Shown piece after piece: positions 16,770 through 24,262 of a DNA stretch of 64,000 nt. The first letter of the stretch is position 1, and each line of letters begins with the position of its first letter. The notes beneath the pieces are model-generated. The model made no database searches, had not been told where the DNA came from, and saw only the letters and a program-made list of their open reading frames with translations. The DNA comes from Rhizobium sp. CFBP 8762. GTDB taxonomy: Bacteria > Pseudomonadota > Alphaproteobacteria > Rhizobiales > Rhizobiaceae. The stretch covers positions 1-64,000 of the forward strand of contig NZ_JACYUD010000006.1 in the NCBI RefSeq assembly GCF_014841565.1, written 5' to 3'. A program made the position numbers and the translations under genes.

Positions 16770-17366
16770 TTACTTAAAACATCATCTGCCTTACATAACG
16801 GCCTATCGCCTTCAAGGTCAAACTTAACTGCACAGCCAAAATGTAAAAAAAGCCCCACAGCCGGTTAGGGCCACAGCGGGCGGGGTTTCTAAATTTATCA
16901 GTGCCGCCGGACCCTTTCTTATACGCCCATCAGGCTGGCTTGCGTGCTTTTCAGTGGACTGGGTCAAATCTTGCAGGTTGGCAATTATCAGTTCTGCATG
17001 CCGGTAGGACACTATCTGACTTTCAATTAAATCAATATTTAGCGCTGCGAGATCGGAGATAATTGCGAGAGCGAGAATCTGGCGGGCTGATTTGAACTGC
17101 CTGGCAAAAGCTGCCTATGATACAGGCGTTCTTTTTGAGGCCGAGTTCGACGTCAAGAAAGTTCGAGTTTCTTAATATCCCCGACATTCACTAACCGAGA
17201 AGTATTGCCGTATTTGGCATAACTGATCTCTGAAAGTTACGATGTCCCGAAAGGGTTAACTCGAAAAGGAGACGGATAAGCGGGGCGGCGACTCCTGAAA
17301 AAGTTTGATCGCACTATAATCCTAAGTCGGTCTCACTGTTATACAAATCGATACTTACAAGAAGAT
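16770..17366. other. Non-coding stretch at the right end of the island
   Basis: Nearly 600 bases with no supported gene. It contains a GC-rich hairpin followed by a T-run on the minus strand (16845-16888) and, at about 17070-17145, a stretch with weak tRNA-like arms. The rest shows nothing recognisable. It must also include the minus-strand promoter for the large glycosyltransferase gene. Confidence 0.5.
16845..16888 (-). terminator. Possible rho-independent terminator
   Basis: On the minus strand a GC-rich inverted repeat with several G-U pairs (CCCGCTGTGG against CCGGCTGTGGGG) is followed by seven Ts. It would stop leftward transcription coming out of the tRNA-Arg gene before the island gene at 16754. 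The stem is imperfect, so this is tentative. Confidence 0.35.
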
Positions 17367-17443
<77 letters not shown>

Positions 17444-17487
17444 GTTGGTAGCACATTCTAAACACAATACCGCTTAGAGAAAAGCGA

Positions 17488-17793
17488 TCAGTGTGTCCAT
17501 GGCTGCTGGCGGTTGAAACGAAAGTTGTCCGGATAAGATACCGTCTTGCGGGTCGGCTCCTTGGGAACCATGACCCGGTACTCAATCCCGTTACGCTGTG
17601 CATAAGCAACAGCAAGCTCTTCGGTTTCAAACGTAAGTTTGATCTGCTGCTGTGTATCCGTGCTGCTTGTGTAACCCATCATCGGATCAATCGAACGCGG
17701 CGAATTCGAGTCGAATTCCAAAACCCACAAATGCGTCTTAGCTTTGCCAGACTGCATTGCAGTTTTCGCCGGACGATAGATTTTCGCTGACAC
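17488..17793 (-). CDS. ETC complex I subunit, NDUFS4 homologue
   Basis: 101 residues matching the bacterial counterpart of the 18-kDa NDUFS4 accessory subunit of NADH:ubiquinone oxidoreductase: AKIYRPAKTAMQSG at the start, W..EF at 23-27, and the conserved C-terminal block with EYRVMVPK, YPDNFRFNRQQPWTH. It is found almost only in alphaproteobacteria and mitochondria. In these genomes it is encoded apart from the nuo operon, as here beside tRNA genes. Peripheral-arm, cytoplasmic face of the membrane. Confidence 0.9.
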   Translation of the reverse strand: MSAKIYRPAKTAMQSGKAKTHLWVLEFDSNSPRSIDPMMGYTSSTDTQQQIKLTFETEELAVAYAQRNGIEYRVMVPKEPTRKTVSYPDNFRFNRQQPWTH

Positions 17794-17957
17794 GTTTTGA
17801 TACTCCCGCTACGGTCAAATTTGTAATTCTAATTAGCCCGAAATTACAAAGAGATCAACACTCATCAATTGCCAAACACTGGCCTCGACAAACTGTCATG
17901 GAGGTCATCAACAAAGGGTCTGCTCAAAACTACAAGAGATGTTTTGATACCAAGACG

Positions 17958-18034
<77 letters not shown>

Positions 18035-18107
18035 TCTTTGTCGATGAGGGGGAGATACACATTTCCTCAGCGCCGTGCAACAGCTAAATTCGTTTTACAA
18101 CCACTAT

Positions 18108-18590
18108 TTAATTCAATCTTTTAATGTGCGCGCTTTCAACGCGGCTACCCGGTTTCAGCATCAGTTTTTTTGCGATGCCAGTGTTCAGTTCCAGCACAAA
18201 TCGCACCAAACCGCCGGAATCAATTACAGTTTCAGACTGTGGAACGGCATTGTGTTTGACAGAGGTAACAGTCCCATCCTCATTGATGAACAGCATATCA
18301 AGCGGAATAAACGTATTTTTCATCCACATGGTTACGCGGCGGGACTCATCAAAATCGAACAGCATGCCCGCGTTATCCGCCATATGACGACGAAACATCA
18401 AACCTTGCTGACGCTGACTATCCGTTAAAGCCAGTTCCACAGTAAACTTATGAACCACTCCCTCCGGAGAGGTGACGGTGAGTTGTTCCTGATTGAATGA
18501 CTCTGCTGCATGACCTTGAACGAAGGGCATCAAAAACAGCAAAAGCGCCACAGGGGCGCTTTTCAAGAACGAAAAAAAACGAGTCATCAT
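18108..18590 (-). CDS. DUF192 family secreted protein
   Basis: 160 residues with a signal peptide (FLKSAPVALLLFLMPFVQGHAA) and the DUF192 fold: LTDSQRQQGLMFR, then MLFDF with VTMWMKNTFIPLDMLFI and VLELNTG, all family hallmarks. The biochemical role of DUF192 proteins is not established. It directly follows the cold-shock protein gene on the same strand with no gap between them, a pairing common in Hyphomicrobiales, so the two are probably co-transcribed. Confidence 0.88.
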   Translation of the reverse strand: MMTRFFSFLKSAPVALLLFLMPFVQGHAAESFNQEQLTVTSPEGVVHKFTVELALTDSQRQQGLMFRRHMADNAGMLFDFDESRRVTMWMKNTFIPLDMLFINEDGTVTSVKHNAVPQSETVIDSGGLVRFVLELNTGIAKKLMLKPGSRVESAHIKRLN

Positions 18591-19169
18591 CTAATGTGCC
18601 CTACCCGTTGGTGCGCCGATATCGGGATAAATCTCAGCAGCCATCAACCCCTTGTCGCCGTTTCCAAATCGGATGAGTGCAACTTGGCCGGGACGAAGTT
18701 CGGTCAGCCCGAAGCGCCGAAGCGTTTCCATATGGATAAAAATGTCTTCTGTGCCCTCGCCCCGCGTAACAAAGCCGAAACCTTTTGTGCGATTGAACCA
18801 CTTTACGATAACACGCTCGAGACCGCTTGTCGGCGTAACCTGTACATGGGTACGAACAGGCGGCATCTGCGAAGGGTGTACGGCGGTGGACTGGTCCATC
18901 GATAAAATGCGGAATGCCTGATAGCCACGATCACGCTTTTGAATCAGTGCGACGATCCGCGTGCCTTCCAGCACCGTCTGATGTCCATCCCGCCGAAGAC
19001 ACGTGACGTGAACCAGCACGTCCTGCATACCGTTGTCCGGCACGATAAAACCGAAGCCTTTACCGACATCAAACCATTTGATGACGCCGGTAATTTCGAT
19101 GAGTTCAGCGGGGTCGCCATTGAAATCACTGTCATCAGCGATCTCTTTGGATACAGTCCTGTCCACCAT
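18591..19169 (-). CDS. Double cold-shock-domain protein
   Basis: 192 residues from ATG 19169. Two cold-shock domains are seen: ITGVIKWFDVGKGFGFIVPD with VLVHVTCL (about residues 28-95) and VIVKWFNRTKGFGFVTRGEG with IFIHMETL (about 120-190); the KGFGF/hxHh motifs are the RNP1/RNP2 nucleic-acid-binding strands. A longer frame to 19364 exists but would run into the start codon of the divergent glyoxalase gene, so the shorter start is chosen. Such double-domain proteins of alphaproteobacteria bind single-stranded RNA/DNA and act as RNA chaperones. Confidence 0.88.
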   Translation of the reverse strand: MVDRTVSKEIADDSDFNGDPAELIEITGVIKWFDVGKGFGFIVPDNGMQDVLVHVTCLRRDGHQTVLEGTRIVALIQKRDRGYQAFRILSMDQSTAVHPSQMPPVRTHVQVTPTSGLERVIVKWFNRTKGFGFVTRGEGTEDIFIHMETLRRFGLTELRPGQVALIRFGNGDKGLMAAEIYPDIGAPTGRAH

Positions 19170-19363
19170 TAGCCGCCAACCCTTGATATCACTCGCACCC
19201 GCGGTACGGTTAACTGATTCTTGACGGGCAAGATAACATTGGCCCACCATCGCTGCGCAAGCCTTAGTTTCCGTTTCCGTACTATTGCTTTCTACTGTTG
19301 CAGGCTTGCCTCTGCCCCCATCTTCTACCATTATCGAAGCGAAGCAAATCAGGAATGTTAGCA

Positions 19364-19804
19364 ATGCGTTACTTACATACGATGGTGCGGGTCAACAATC
19401 TTGACGATGCCCTTCACTTTTATTCCACGTTGATGGGTCTGGTGGAAGTTCGGCGTTCGGAGAACGAGAAGGGCCGCTACACACTTGTATTTCTTGCCGC
19501 ACCCGATGATCTGACAACGGCACAGGCTGGCATGTCTCCCTGCCTGGAACTGACATACAACTGGGATACAGAAGACTATCAGAGTGGACGCAATTTCGGT
19601 CATCTGGCGTATGAAGTGGATGATATTTATGCCTATTGCGCGCATTTAATGCAGCAAGGTATCATCATCAACAGGCCGCCACGCGATGGAAACATGGCTT
19701 TCATTCGCTCGCCTGATGGTATCTCAATCGAGATCTTACAGAAAGGCGACCGCCTGCCCCCTCAGGAGCCTTGGGCTTCCATGGAAAACACAGGCTCCTG
19801 GTAA
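19364..19804 (+). CDS. gloA: Lactoylglutathione lyase (glyoxalase I)
   Basis: 146 residues starting MRYLHTMVRV at ATG 19364; codons upstream to 19298 are not part of the family. Metal ligands are in place: His in YLHTMVRV, Glu in LVEVRR, His in FGHLAYEVDD and Glu in ISIEILQK. Converts the methylglyoxal-glutathione hemithioacetal to S-lactoylglutathione in the cytoplasm. Divergent from the cold-shock gene, sharing a ~190-base promoter region. Confidence 0.93.
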   Translation: MRYLHTMVRVNNLDDALHFYSTLMGLVEVRRSENEKGRYTLVFLAAPDDLTTAQAGMSPCLELTYNWDTEDYQSGRNFGHLAYEVDDIYAYCAHLMQQGIIINRPPRDGNMAFIRSPDGISIEILQKGDRLPPQEPWASMENTGSW

Positions 19805-20028
19805 GGTTGGTGTGCCATATTCAGTAAGCCACAGGCAAATCTGTTTTGTAAAACACAGTTTTGCCGCATTAGGTGGGAAAAAGCGCATCAATGTTATGGT
19901 TGTCGTTTCATGACAGCGGGCGTTGAATGCAGTCTGCATGATGCAATCGTTAAGGCGCCGTTAACTATTGAATGGTTATCGGCATTCTCGTTGAGTGGCA
20001 TATCGCGTGTCATAACTTGCAAAAGTGC

Positions 20029-21330
20029 ATGCTTTCCGATCGCGGATGCAGCACGGACGATATTGGAGCACTGACTTTGCAACTCATTCAGAAACGCTCG
20101 CGGCATTACCGACATCTTACGTGTGGGATGATGCTGGCAGTTTCTGTAACGACGCTTTCGGGATGCGTTTCCGCAGTCGGCTCTGATCCTGAAACAAGCG
20201 CTTTGGCGTTGCCAACGCCGACTACTACGCCCGCGGTTGCAGCTGAAAATCCTTCGGCGCAGCCGAAGCAAACGGCGGACGCTGCAGCCACATCGACGAT
20301 AGCGTCGACCCCAGCGCAGGCATCGTCGAAATCCGGACCGTCCGAACCGGCCAATATTGCGCTCCAGTCGACCGGCGTTCAGGCGAGCAACAGCAGTATT
20401 TTCGCTGTTCAAAATGCGCCCGTCGCCCCGGTAGCAGGCCAGCCAACGGCTCCCGCCTCCGTCCCTGTTCCAGGCGTCAACCCGGCGGTCAACAGCCTGT
20501 ACAAACCCACCCAACCAACAGGTGCTGATGAGGCCAATTCCGTTCCCTTGAAGGGCGCGGGCGTCATGCCGAAAAACGTGCATGACACACCGGATACCAC
20601 CTTGGTAACAAGCACAATTCCAGTGCCCCTGCCATCGCCAGCGGTACAGTCTGCGCAGGTGGCCTCTTCCTCGTTGACGCCAACAGAGCCGGTTTTGACC
20701 GCTCCCGCACCGCAGGAAAAAAGGCGGCTGACACTGGCCAGTTTGTTTGCCAGCAAAGCGCAACCAGCCAAAGCCGCTTTTAATGAAAATCGGTTTTCAT
20801 CTGCGACAAGCGGAAAGACGAATCGAGCAGGAGCTTCTACGGGCTATGAGGGGCTTCCCGGCGTACACGCAAATGCCATGTTCTCGACAGGCACACGCGC
20901 TGCTTATCCGTCTGTCAACGGCATGCCGTCGCGCAACATCGAGGTTGCCTCTCTATCCGGTTTGGCTCGGTTGGCACCCAACGGGCTGATCGTGCAGACC
21001 GAGAAGGTTGAGACGGGATGTTTTACGCCACCGTTGATGACCATCCTCAAGCAGGTTGAATCGCATTACGGCAAAAAACTGACTGTGACCTCCGGCTACC
21101 GTAATGAGGTGCAGAACGCGTCTGCTGGCGGAGCGGAACACTCGCTGCACACATCGTGCCAGGCAGCAGATATCCAAATTCAAGGCGTCGATAAGTGGGA
21201 ATTGGCCGAGTTTTTGCGCTCTATTCCTGGCCGGGGCGGCGTTGGTACCTATTGCCATACCGAATCCGTGCACATCGATATTGGCGAACAACGTGATTGG
21301 AACTGGCGTTGTCGCCGTCGAGCAGGCTGA
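20029..21330 (+). CDS. Peptidase M15 (YcbK/DUF882-like) domain lipoprotein
   Basis: About 433 residues. The N-terminus has a lipoprotein signal (MMLAVSVTTLSGCVS with lipobox LSGC). A long Pro/Ala/Thr/Ser-rich, low-complexity linker of ~250 residues follows. The C-terminal ~110 residues are an M15_3 peptidase domain: KKLTVTSGYRN, GGAEHSLHTSCQAADIQI and SVHIDIGEQRDW, giving the zinc His/Asp/His set. Likely a D,D- or L,D-type peptidoglycan peptidase anchored in a membrane with a spacer reaching the wall. Start uncertain: 19972, 20029 or a TTG closer to the signal peptide. Confidence 0.8.
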   Translation: MLSDRGCSTDDIGALTLQLIQKRSRHYRHLTCGMMLAVSVTTLSGCVSAVGSDPETSALALPTPTTTPAVAAENPSAQPKQTADAAATSTIASTPAQASSKSGPSEPANIALQSTGVQASNSSIFAVQNAPVAPVAGQPTAPASVPVPGVNPAVNSLYKPTQPTGADEANSVPLKGAGVMPKNVHDTPDTTLVTSTIPVPLPSPAVQSAQVASSSLTPTEPVLTAPAPQEKRRLTLASLFASKAQPAKAAFNENRFSSATSGKTNRAGASTGYEGLPGVHANAMFSTGTRAAYPSVNGMPSRNIEVASLSGLARLAPNGLIVQTEKVETGCFTPPLMTILKQVESHYGKKLTVTSGYRNEVQNASAGGAEHSLHTSCQAADIQIQGVDKWELAEFLRSIPGRGGVGTYCHTESVHIDIGEQRDWNWRCRRRAG

Positions 21331-21400
21331 CAGACATTCAATAGTGCCTGCAGAACCTCATAACGATTGGCCTGTTTTCAGCCCATTGATACCATTGAAA

Positions 21401-21448
21401 ATTCTCGCAAATTTTTCCGATATTTTGCTATTTAGCGCTTGCGAGAAT
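21401..21448. repeat. Inverted repeat with perfect 10-bp arms
   Basis: ATTCTCGCAA at 21401-21410 and its complement TTGCGAGAAT at 21439-21448, separated by 28 AT-rich bases, between the M15 peptidase gene and tRNA-Glu. No T-run follows, so a terminator is not certain; could be an mRNA 3' stem or protein-binding site. Confidence 0.4.
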
Positions 21449-21486
21449 CTTTCAGTCTGCATATAACGCGCCCACACAAGCCGCAC

Positions 21487-21561
21487 GCGCCCTTCGTCTA
21501 TCGGTTAGGACGCCAGATTTTCATTCTGGAAAGAGGGGTTCGACTCCCCTAGGGCGTGCCA
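21487..21561 (+). tRNA. tRNA-Glu (anticodon TTC)
   Basis: 75 nt: acceptor GCGCCCT pairs with AGGGCGT, anticodon stem CCAGA/TCTGG around loop TTTTCAT giving TTC, T-arm GGGGTTCGACTCCCC, discriminator G and encoded CCA. Decodes GAA/GAG. Confidence 0.95.
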
Positions 21562-22022
21562 CTTTCTATTGGTTTGATTTTCTACGATGTCACTTCGTTA
21601 CAGAACTTCAGTTCTGCCCATTTTGATTTGTCCTTCCGTAGATTGAGGGTGATCAACGAGTTGGACTCCGTGGACGCACCCACGTCCTAGCAAGCCGGGT
21701 TGGCTTTCCGTCAGCCATACAACCCTTTTCAATAAACAAATATCTGTGCGATTCCTCCGCTCATTTTTGGCGCAGTCCCGTAACCCTGTGCGCACGATTT
21801 CTACGCTCAGCAACTGTTCACGTAACCGATAAATTGAGCGGTTGTTTTACACCGGCCATATCCGCGACCTAGCGTGTCAGTCCAGTGCACCCCTACAGCG
21901 GATCAATCCTGAACGCTTGTGCTTCCATAAATCCTTACGCGGCAATTTAAATCTGATATATCAGATAGGACAAAAACCCTTCAGTCGTTAATCACTGATA
22001 TATCAGCATTGGAGAGCCTTGA
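21562..22022. promoter_or_regulatory. Intergenic region upstream of GntR regulator
   Basis: About 460 bases without a supported gene after tRNA-Glu. The distal 70 bases hold the two palindromic operator sites of the GntR regulator gene (21952-22006). The remainder shows no recognisable element. Confidence 0.5.
21952..22006 (+). promoter_or_regulatory. Twin palindromic operators for the GntR regulator
   Basis: A perfect 14-bp palindrome TCTGATATATCAGA at 21952-21965 and a 12-bp copy CTGATATATCAG at 21995-22006. Their centres are 42 bases apart, four helical turns, so two dimers would bind the same face of the DNA. The second site ends 17 bases before the regulator's start codon. This is the expected layout of negative autoregulation with cooperative binding. 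Confidence 0.75.
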
Positions 22023-22661
22023 ATGATCATTGAAGATGGCGGCATATCGCAGACGCACGAAGCTCACACGATCCTTGAAGCCATGATCGTGACTCTCAAG
22101 CTGAAACCCGGGGAGTTGGTGACGGAAAGACAGTTGTTCGAGCTTGTGGGGCTGGGACGGACGCCCGTTCGAGAGGCGATACTCCAGCTATCGTGGCAGG
22201 GTCTGGTTGTCGTCAAGCCGCGTGTTGGCTTGATGGTCACAAAACCGGAGGAACACGATGCGGCGTTCAGTATGGACGTCCGAAAGCAGCTGGAGCCGAG
22301 TATTTCCGCTTTGGTTGCCGCAAATGGATCTGAATCTACGCGTCGCAATTTGCTTTCCTGCGAACAGGTTTTGACAAGCAGTTTGATCACGGGTGATATC
22401 GAGGCATACCTTCAAGCGGATCAGAACTTCAGCCAAATTTTTGAAACGGCCTGCCCGAACCGATTTTTGATATCGGCGGTGAGATCAGCCCAGTCGCATA
22501 CGCGCCGGCTTTGGTTCATTAAGGCATCGGTGGAGCGAATGGATCGTGCCGTGCAAGGCCATATCCGAGTCATTCGTGCTGTGCAGCAGCAGAACGCTGT
22601 AGACGCTTTCAATGCGACGGTGGCGCGGATGCAAAGCCTGGCAGAAGACCTGACTGCGTGA
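22023..22661 (+). CDS. GntR family transcriptional regulator (FadR/FCD subfamily)
   Basis: 212 residues. N-terminal winged helix with LVTERQLFELVGLGRTPVREAI, the classical GntR helix-turn-helix, and an alpha-helical C-terminal FCD-type ligand domain (DVRKQLEPSISALVA..., ending with HIRVIRAVQQQNAVDAFNA). The upstream twin palindromes indicate autoregulation. Next gene (fpr) is on the opposite strand with a terminator between, so the target pathway is not revealed by the neighbours. Effector unknown, probably a small organic acid as in other FCD regulators. Confidence 0.88.
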   Translation: MIIEDGGISQTHEAHTILEAMIVTLKLKPGELVTERQLFELVGLGRTPVREAILQLSWQGLVVVKPRVGLMVTKPEEHDAAFSMDVRKQLEPSISALVAANGSESTRRNLLSCEQVLTSSLITGDIEAYLQADQNFSQIFETACPNRFLISAVRSAQSHTRRLWFIKASVERMDRAVQGHIRVIRAVQQQNAVDAFNATVARMQSLAEDLTA

Positions 22662-22788
22662 CCATGTTCAATGCGGGTTGACTGTTAGCTTTGTGATTCA
22701 TGGACAGTTCGCAAGGGCTTTTAGACCTTCTTGCTCACACCAACGTCCACGCCCTTCATTCGCAATCCGAACATTGGCACTCACATGT

Positions 22789-22815
22789 AAAAAAAGCGCG
22801 CCATCACTGACGCGC
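22789..22815 (-). terminator. Rho-independent terminator of fpr
   Basis: On the minus strand GCGCG-TCAGTGATGG-CGCGC is followed by seven Ts, 25 bases after the fpr stop codon. Confidence 0.8.
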
Positions 22816-22839
22816 CCCGGTAACCACTTTGTGTATGAA

Positions 22840-23652
22840 TCAACCGACGAAAGCGCGCTCGATCACAAATTCGCTGGGCTTGTTGTTGGCGCCCTCTTCC
22901 ATGCCAGCTGCTTCAAGAATTTCCTTGGTTTCTTTCAGCATGGCCGATGAGCCGCAAATCATTGCGCGGTCTACCTGCGCATCCAGCGCCGGCACTCCAA
23001 GGTCGGCAAAGAGTTTGCCATTCTGCATCAGCGTCGTAATGCGGCCCTGATGACTGTATGCTTCGCGGGTAACCGTGGCGTAATGGCGAAGTTTGTCACC
23101 GACAATTTCCGATAGCATTTCGTCGTTCCGGATTTCCTCGACCAGATCGAACCCGTATTTCAATTCAGCAATTTCGCGGCACGTATGGGTCAGGATGACC
23201 TCATCGAACTTCTCATAGGTTTCGGGATCACGGATAAGGCTCGCAAATGGCGCAATACCGGTTCCCGTCGAAAACATGTACAAGCGTTTTCCGGGTGTCA
23301 GCGCATCCAGCACCAGCGTGCCGGTAGGCTTCTTGCGCATCAGGACTCGGTCACCAACCCTGATCTTTTGAAGGTGCGACGTGAGCGGGCCGTCCGGCAC
23401 CTTGATGGAAAAGAACTCCAACTCCTCATCCCAGGACGGGCTTGCAATTGAGTAGGCGCGGTAAATAGGCTTACCATCAACCATCAGGCCGATCATCGCG
23501 AACTCGCCGGAGCGGAATCGGTAACCGCTCGGCCGTGTCATACGAAAGCGAAACAGGTGGTCCGTGTAGTGGGTAACGCTGGTAACAGTCTCAACGAAAA
23601 CGCCCGCAGGCGCCGTAACGGCGAAGTCTTCGGATTTGGCCGGGGCATTCAT
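22840..23652 (-). CDS. fpr: Ferredoxin/flavodoxin--NADP+ reductase
   Basis: 270 residues of the bacterial subclass I FPR. FAD-binding RAYSIASP (residues about 82-89), NADP-binding GTGIAPFASLI and CGSSAMLKE, and the family-typical short C-terminal end FVIERAFVG, where alanine rather than tyrosine stacks near the flavin. Moves electrons between NADPH and ferredoxin or flavodoxin. Placed after the sulfite reductase cluster on the same strand, 94 bases downstream of the DUF934 gene, where it could supply reductant to the siroheme enzyme (inference). Confidence 0.93.
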   Translation of the reverse strand: MNAPAKSEDFAVTAPAGVFVETVTSVTHYTDHLFRFRMTRPSGYRFRSGEFAMIGLMVDGKPIYRAYSIASPSWDEELEFFSIKVPDGPLTSHLQKIRVGDRVLMRKKPTGTLVLDALTPGKRLYMFSTGTGIAPFASLIRDPETYEKFDEVILTHTCREIAELKYGFDLVEEIRNDEMLSEIVGDKLRHYATVTREAYSHQGRITTLMQNGKLFADLGVPALDAQVDRAMICGSSAMLKETKEILEAAGMEEGANNKPSEFVIERAFVG

Positions 23653-23746
23653 CGCGTATGTAATCCTGTCATGATGAAGTGTTATCTTCTACTGAATGGG
23701 AAAGGCGCTGTCAAAATACGGATTGTCGCAGCCGACAGCAAGCCCA

Positions 23747-24262
23747 TCAACAGAGCCGCCGCCAACTGTAGGACGGCACCTCGCCAGCAGGTTTGGCCGT
23801 CGGCTGGTAATGATGATCGATACCCGGCAGCCGCCCCTCGCTCAATCGCTGAAGAGCCGTTGCATTCGTAACAGAGAAACTGTCAATCCCGCACCGCAGC
23901 ATCAGCGGGATCTGATCGATCAGCACATCGCCCACGGCTCGCAGTTCGCCGGTATAGCCCAAACGGGAGCGCAAAAGGGAAGCATGACTAAACGAACGGC
24001 CATCGTTGAACGCTGGGAAGGATACGGCAACCAGAGCGATCTGCGAGAGATACGGCTCCAATTTGCGCACGTCGTCAGCGGGCTTGATCAAGACACCGAG
24101 GAAGGTTTTGCCCTCTGCTGCTTCACTGATAAAGCTATCGAGATCGAGAAGCAGTTTCTCGTTCACACCAAGCTGCGTATCTTCCGTCGGAATAACCCAT
24201 GGATCGTCTTGTTTAAAGCCGGCTTCTGTCCAAAGCCGTGTTGCCGTACCATCACTCATCAT
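23747..24262 (-). CDS. DUF934 family protein linked to sulfite reduction
   Basis: 171 residues of the DUF934 family, which is nearly always encoded beside assimilatory nitrite/sulfite reductase genes. Features: LLLDLDSFISEA, VLIKPADDVRKLEPYL, the strand LVAVSFPAFNDGRSFSHASLLR and LGYTGELRAVGDVLIDQIPLMLRCGI, which are the most conserved blocks. Overlaps the reductase gene by four bases (ATGA), so it is translationally coupled. Its exact role is unknown; a redox or assembly partner of the reductase is suggested by context. Confidence 0.88.
   Translation of the reverse strand: MMSDGTATRLWTEAGFKQDDPWVIPTEDTQLGVNEKLLLDLDSFISEAAEGKTFLGVLIKPADDVRKLEPYLSQIALVAVSFPAFNDGRSFSHASLLRSRLGYTGELRAVGDVLIDQIPLMLRCGIDSFSVTNATALQRLSEGRLPGIDHHYQPTAKPAGEVPSYSWRRLC

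Noticed and set aside
16824-17012. 62-codon minus-strand frame at the right end of the island
   Set aside because: Spans the GC-rich hairpin, has no motif and no ribosome-binding site.
17070-17145. tRNA-like stretch with a possible T-arm (TTCAAAT loop) and a short anticodon-like stem on the minus strand
   Set aside because: Stems contain mismatches, there is no D-arm or acceptor pairing and the loop gives an implausible anticodon; at best a very decayed remnant.
19170-19364. N-terminal extension of the double cold-shock protein
   Set aside because: Would end on the start codon of the divergent glyoxalase gene and leave no promoter; the extension is unlike the family.
19972-20763. Long minus-strand frame opposite the M15 peptidase gene, rich in Arg, Gly and Cys
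   Set aside because: It is the complement of the repetitive Pro/Ala/Thr linker; no domain or ribosome-binding site.
21598-21813. 71-codon minus-strand frame after tRNA-Glu
   Set aside because: No family features and odd composition; probably chance.
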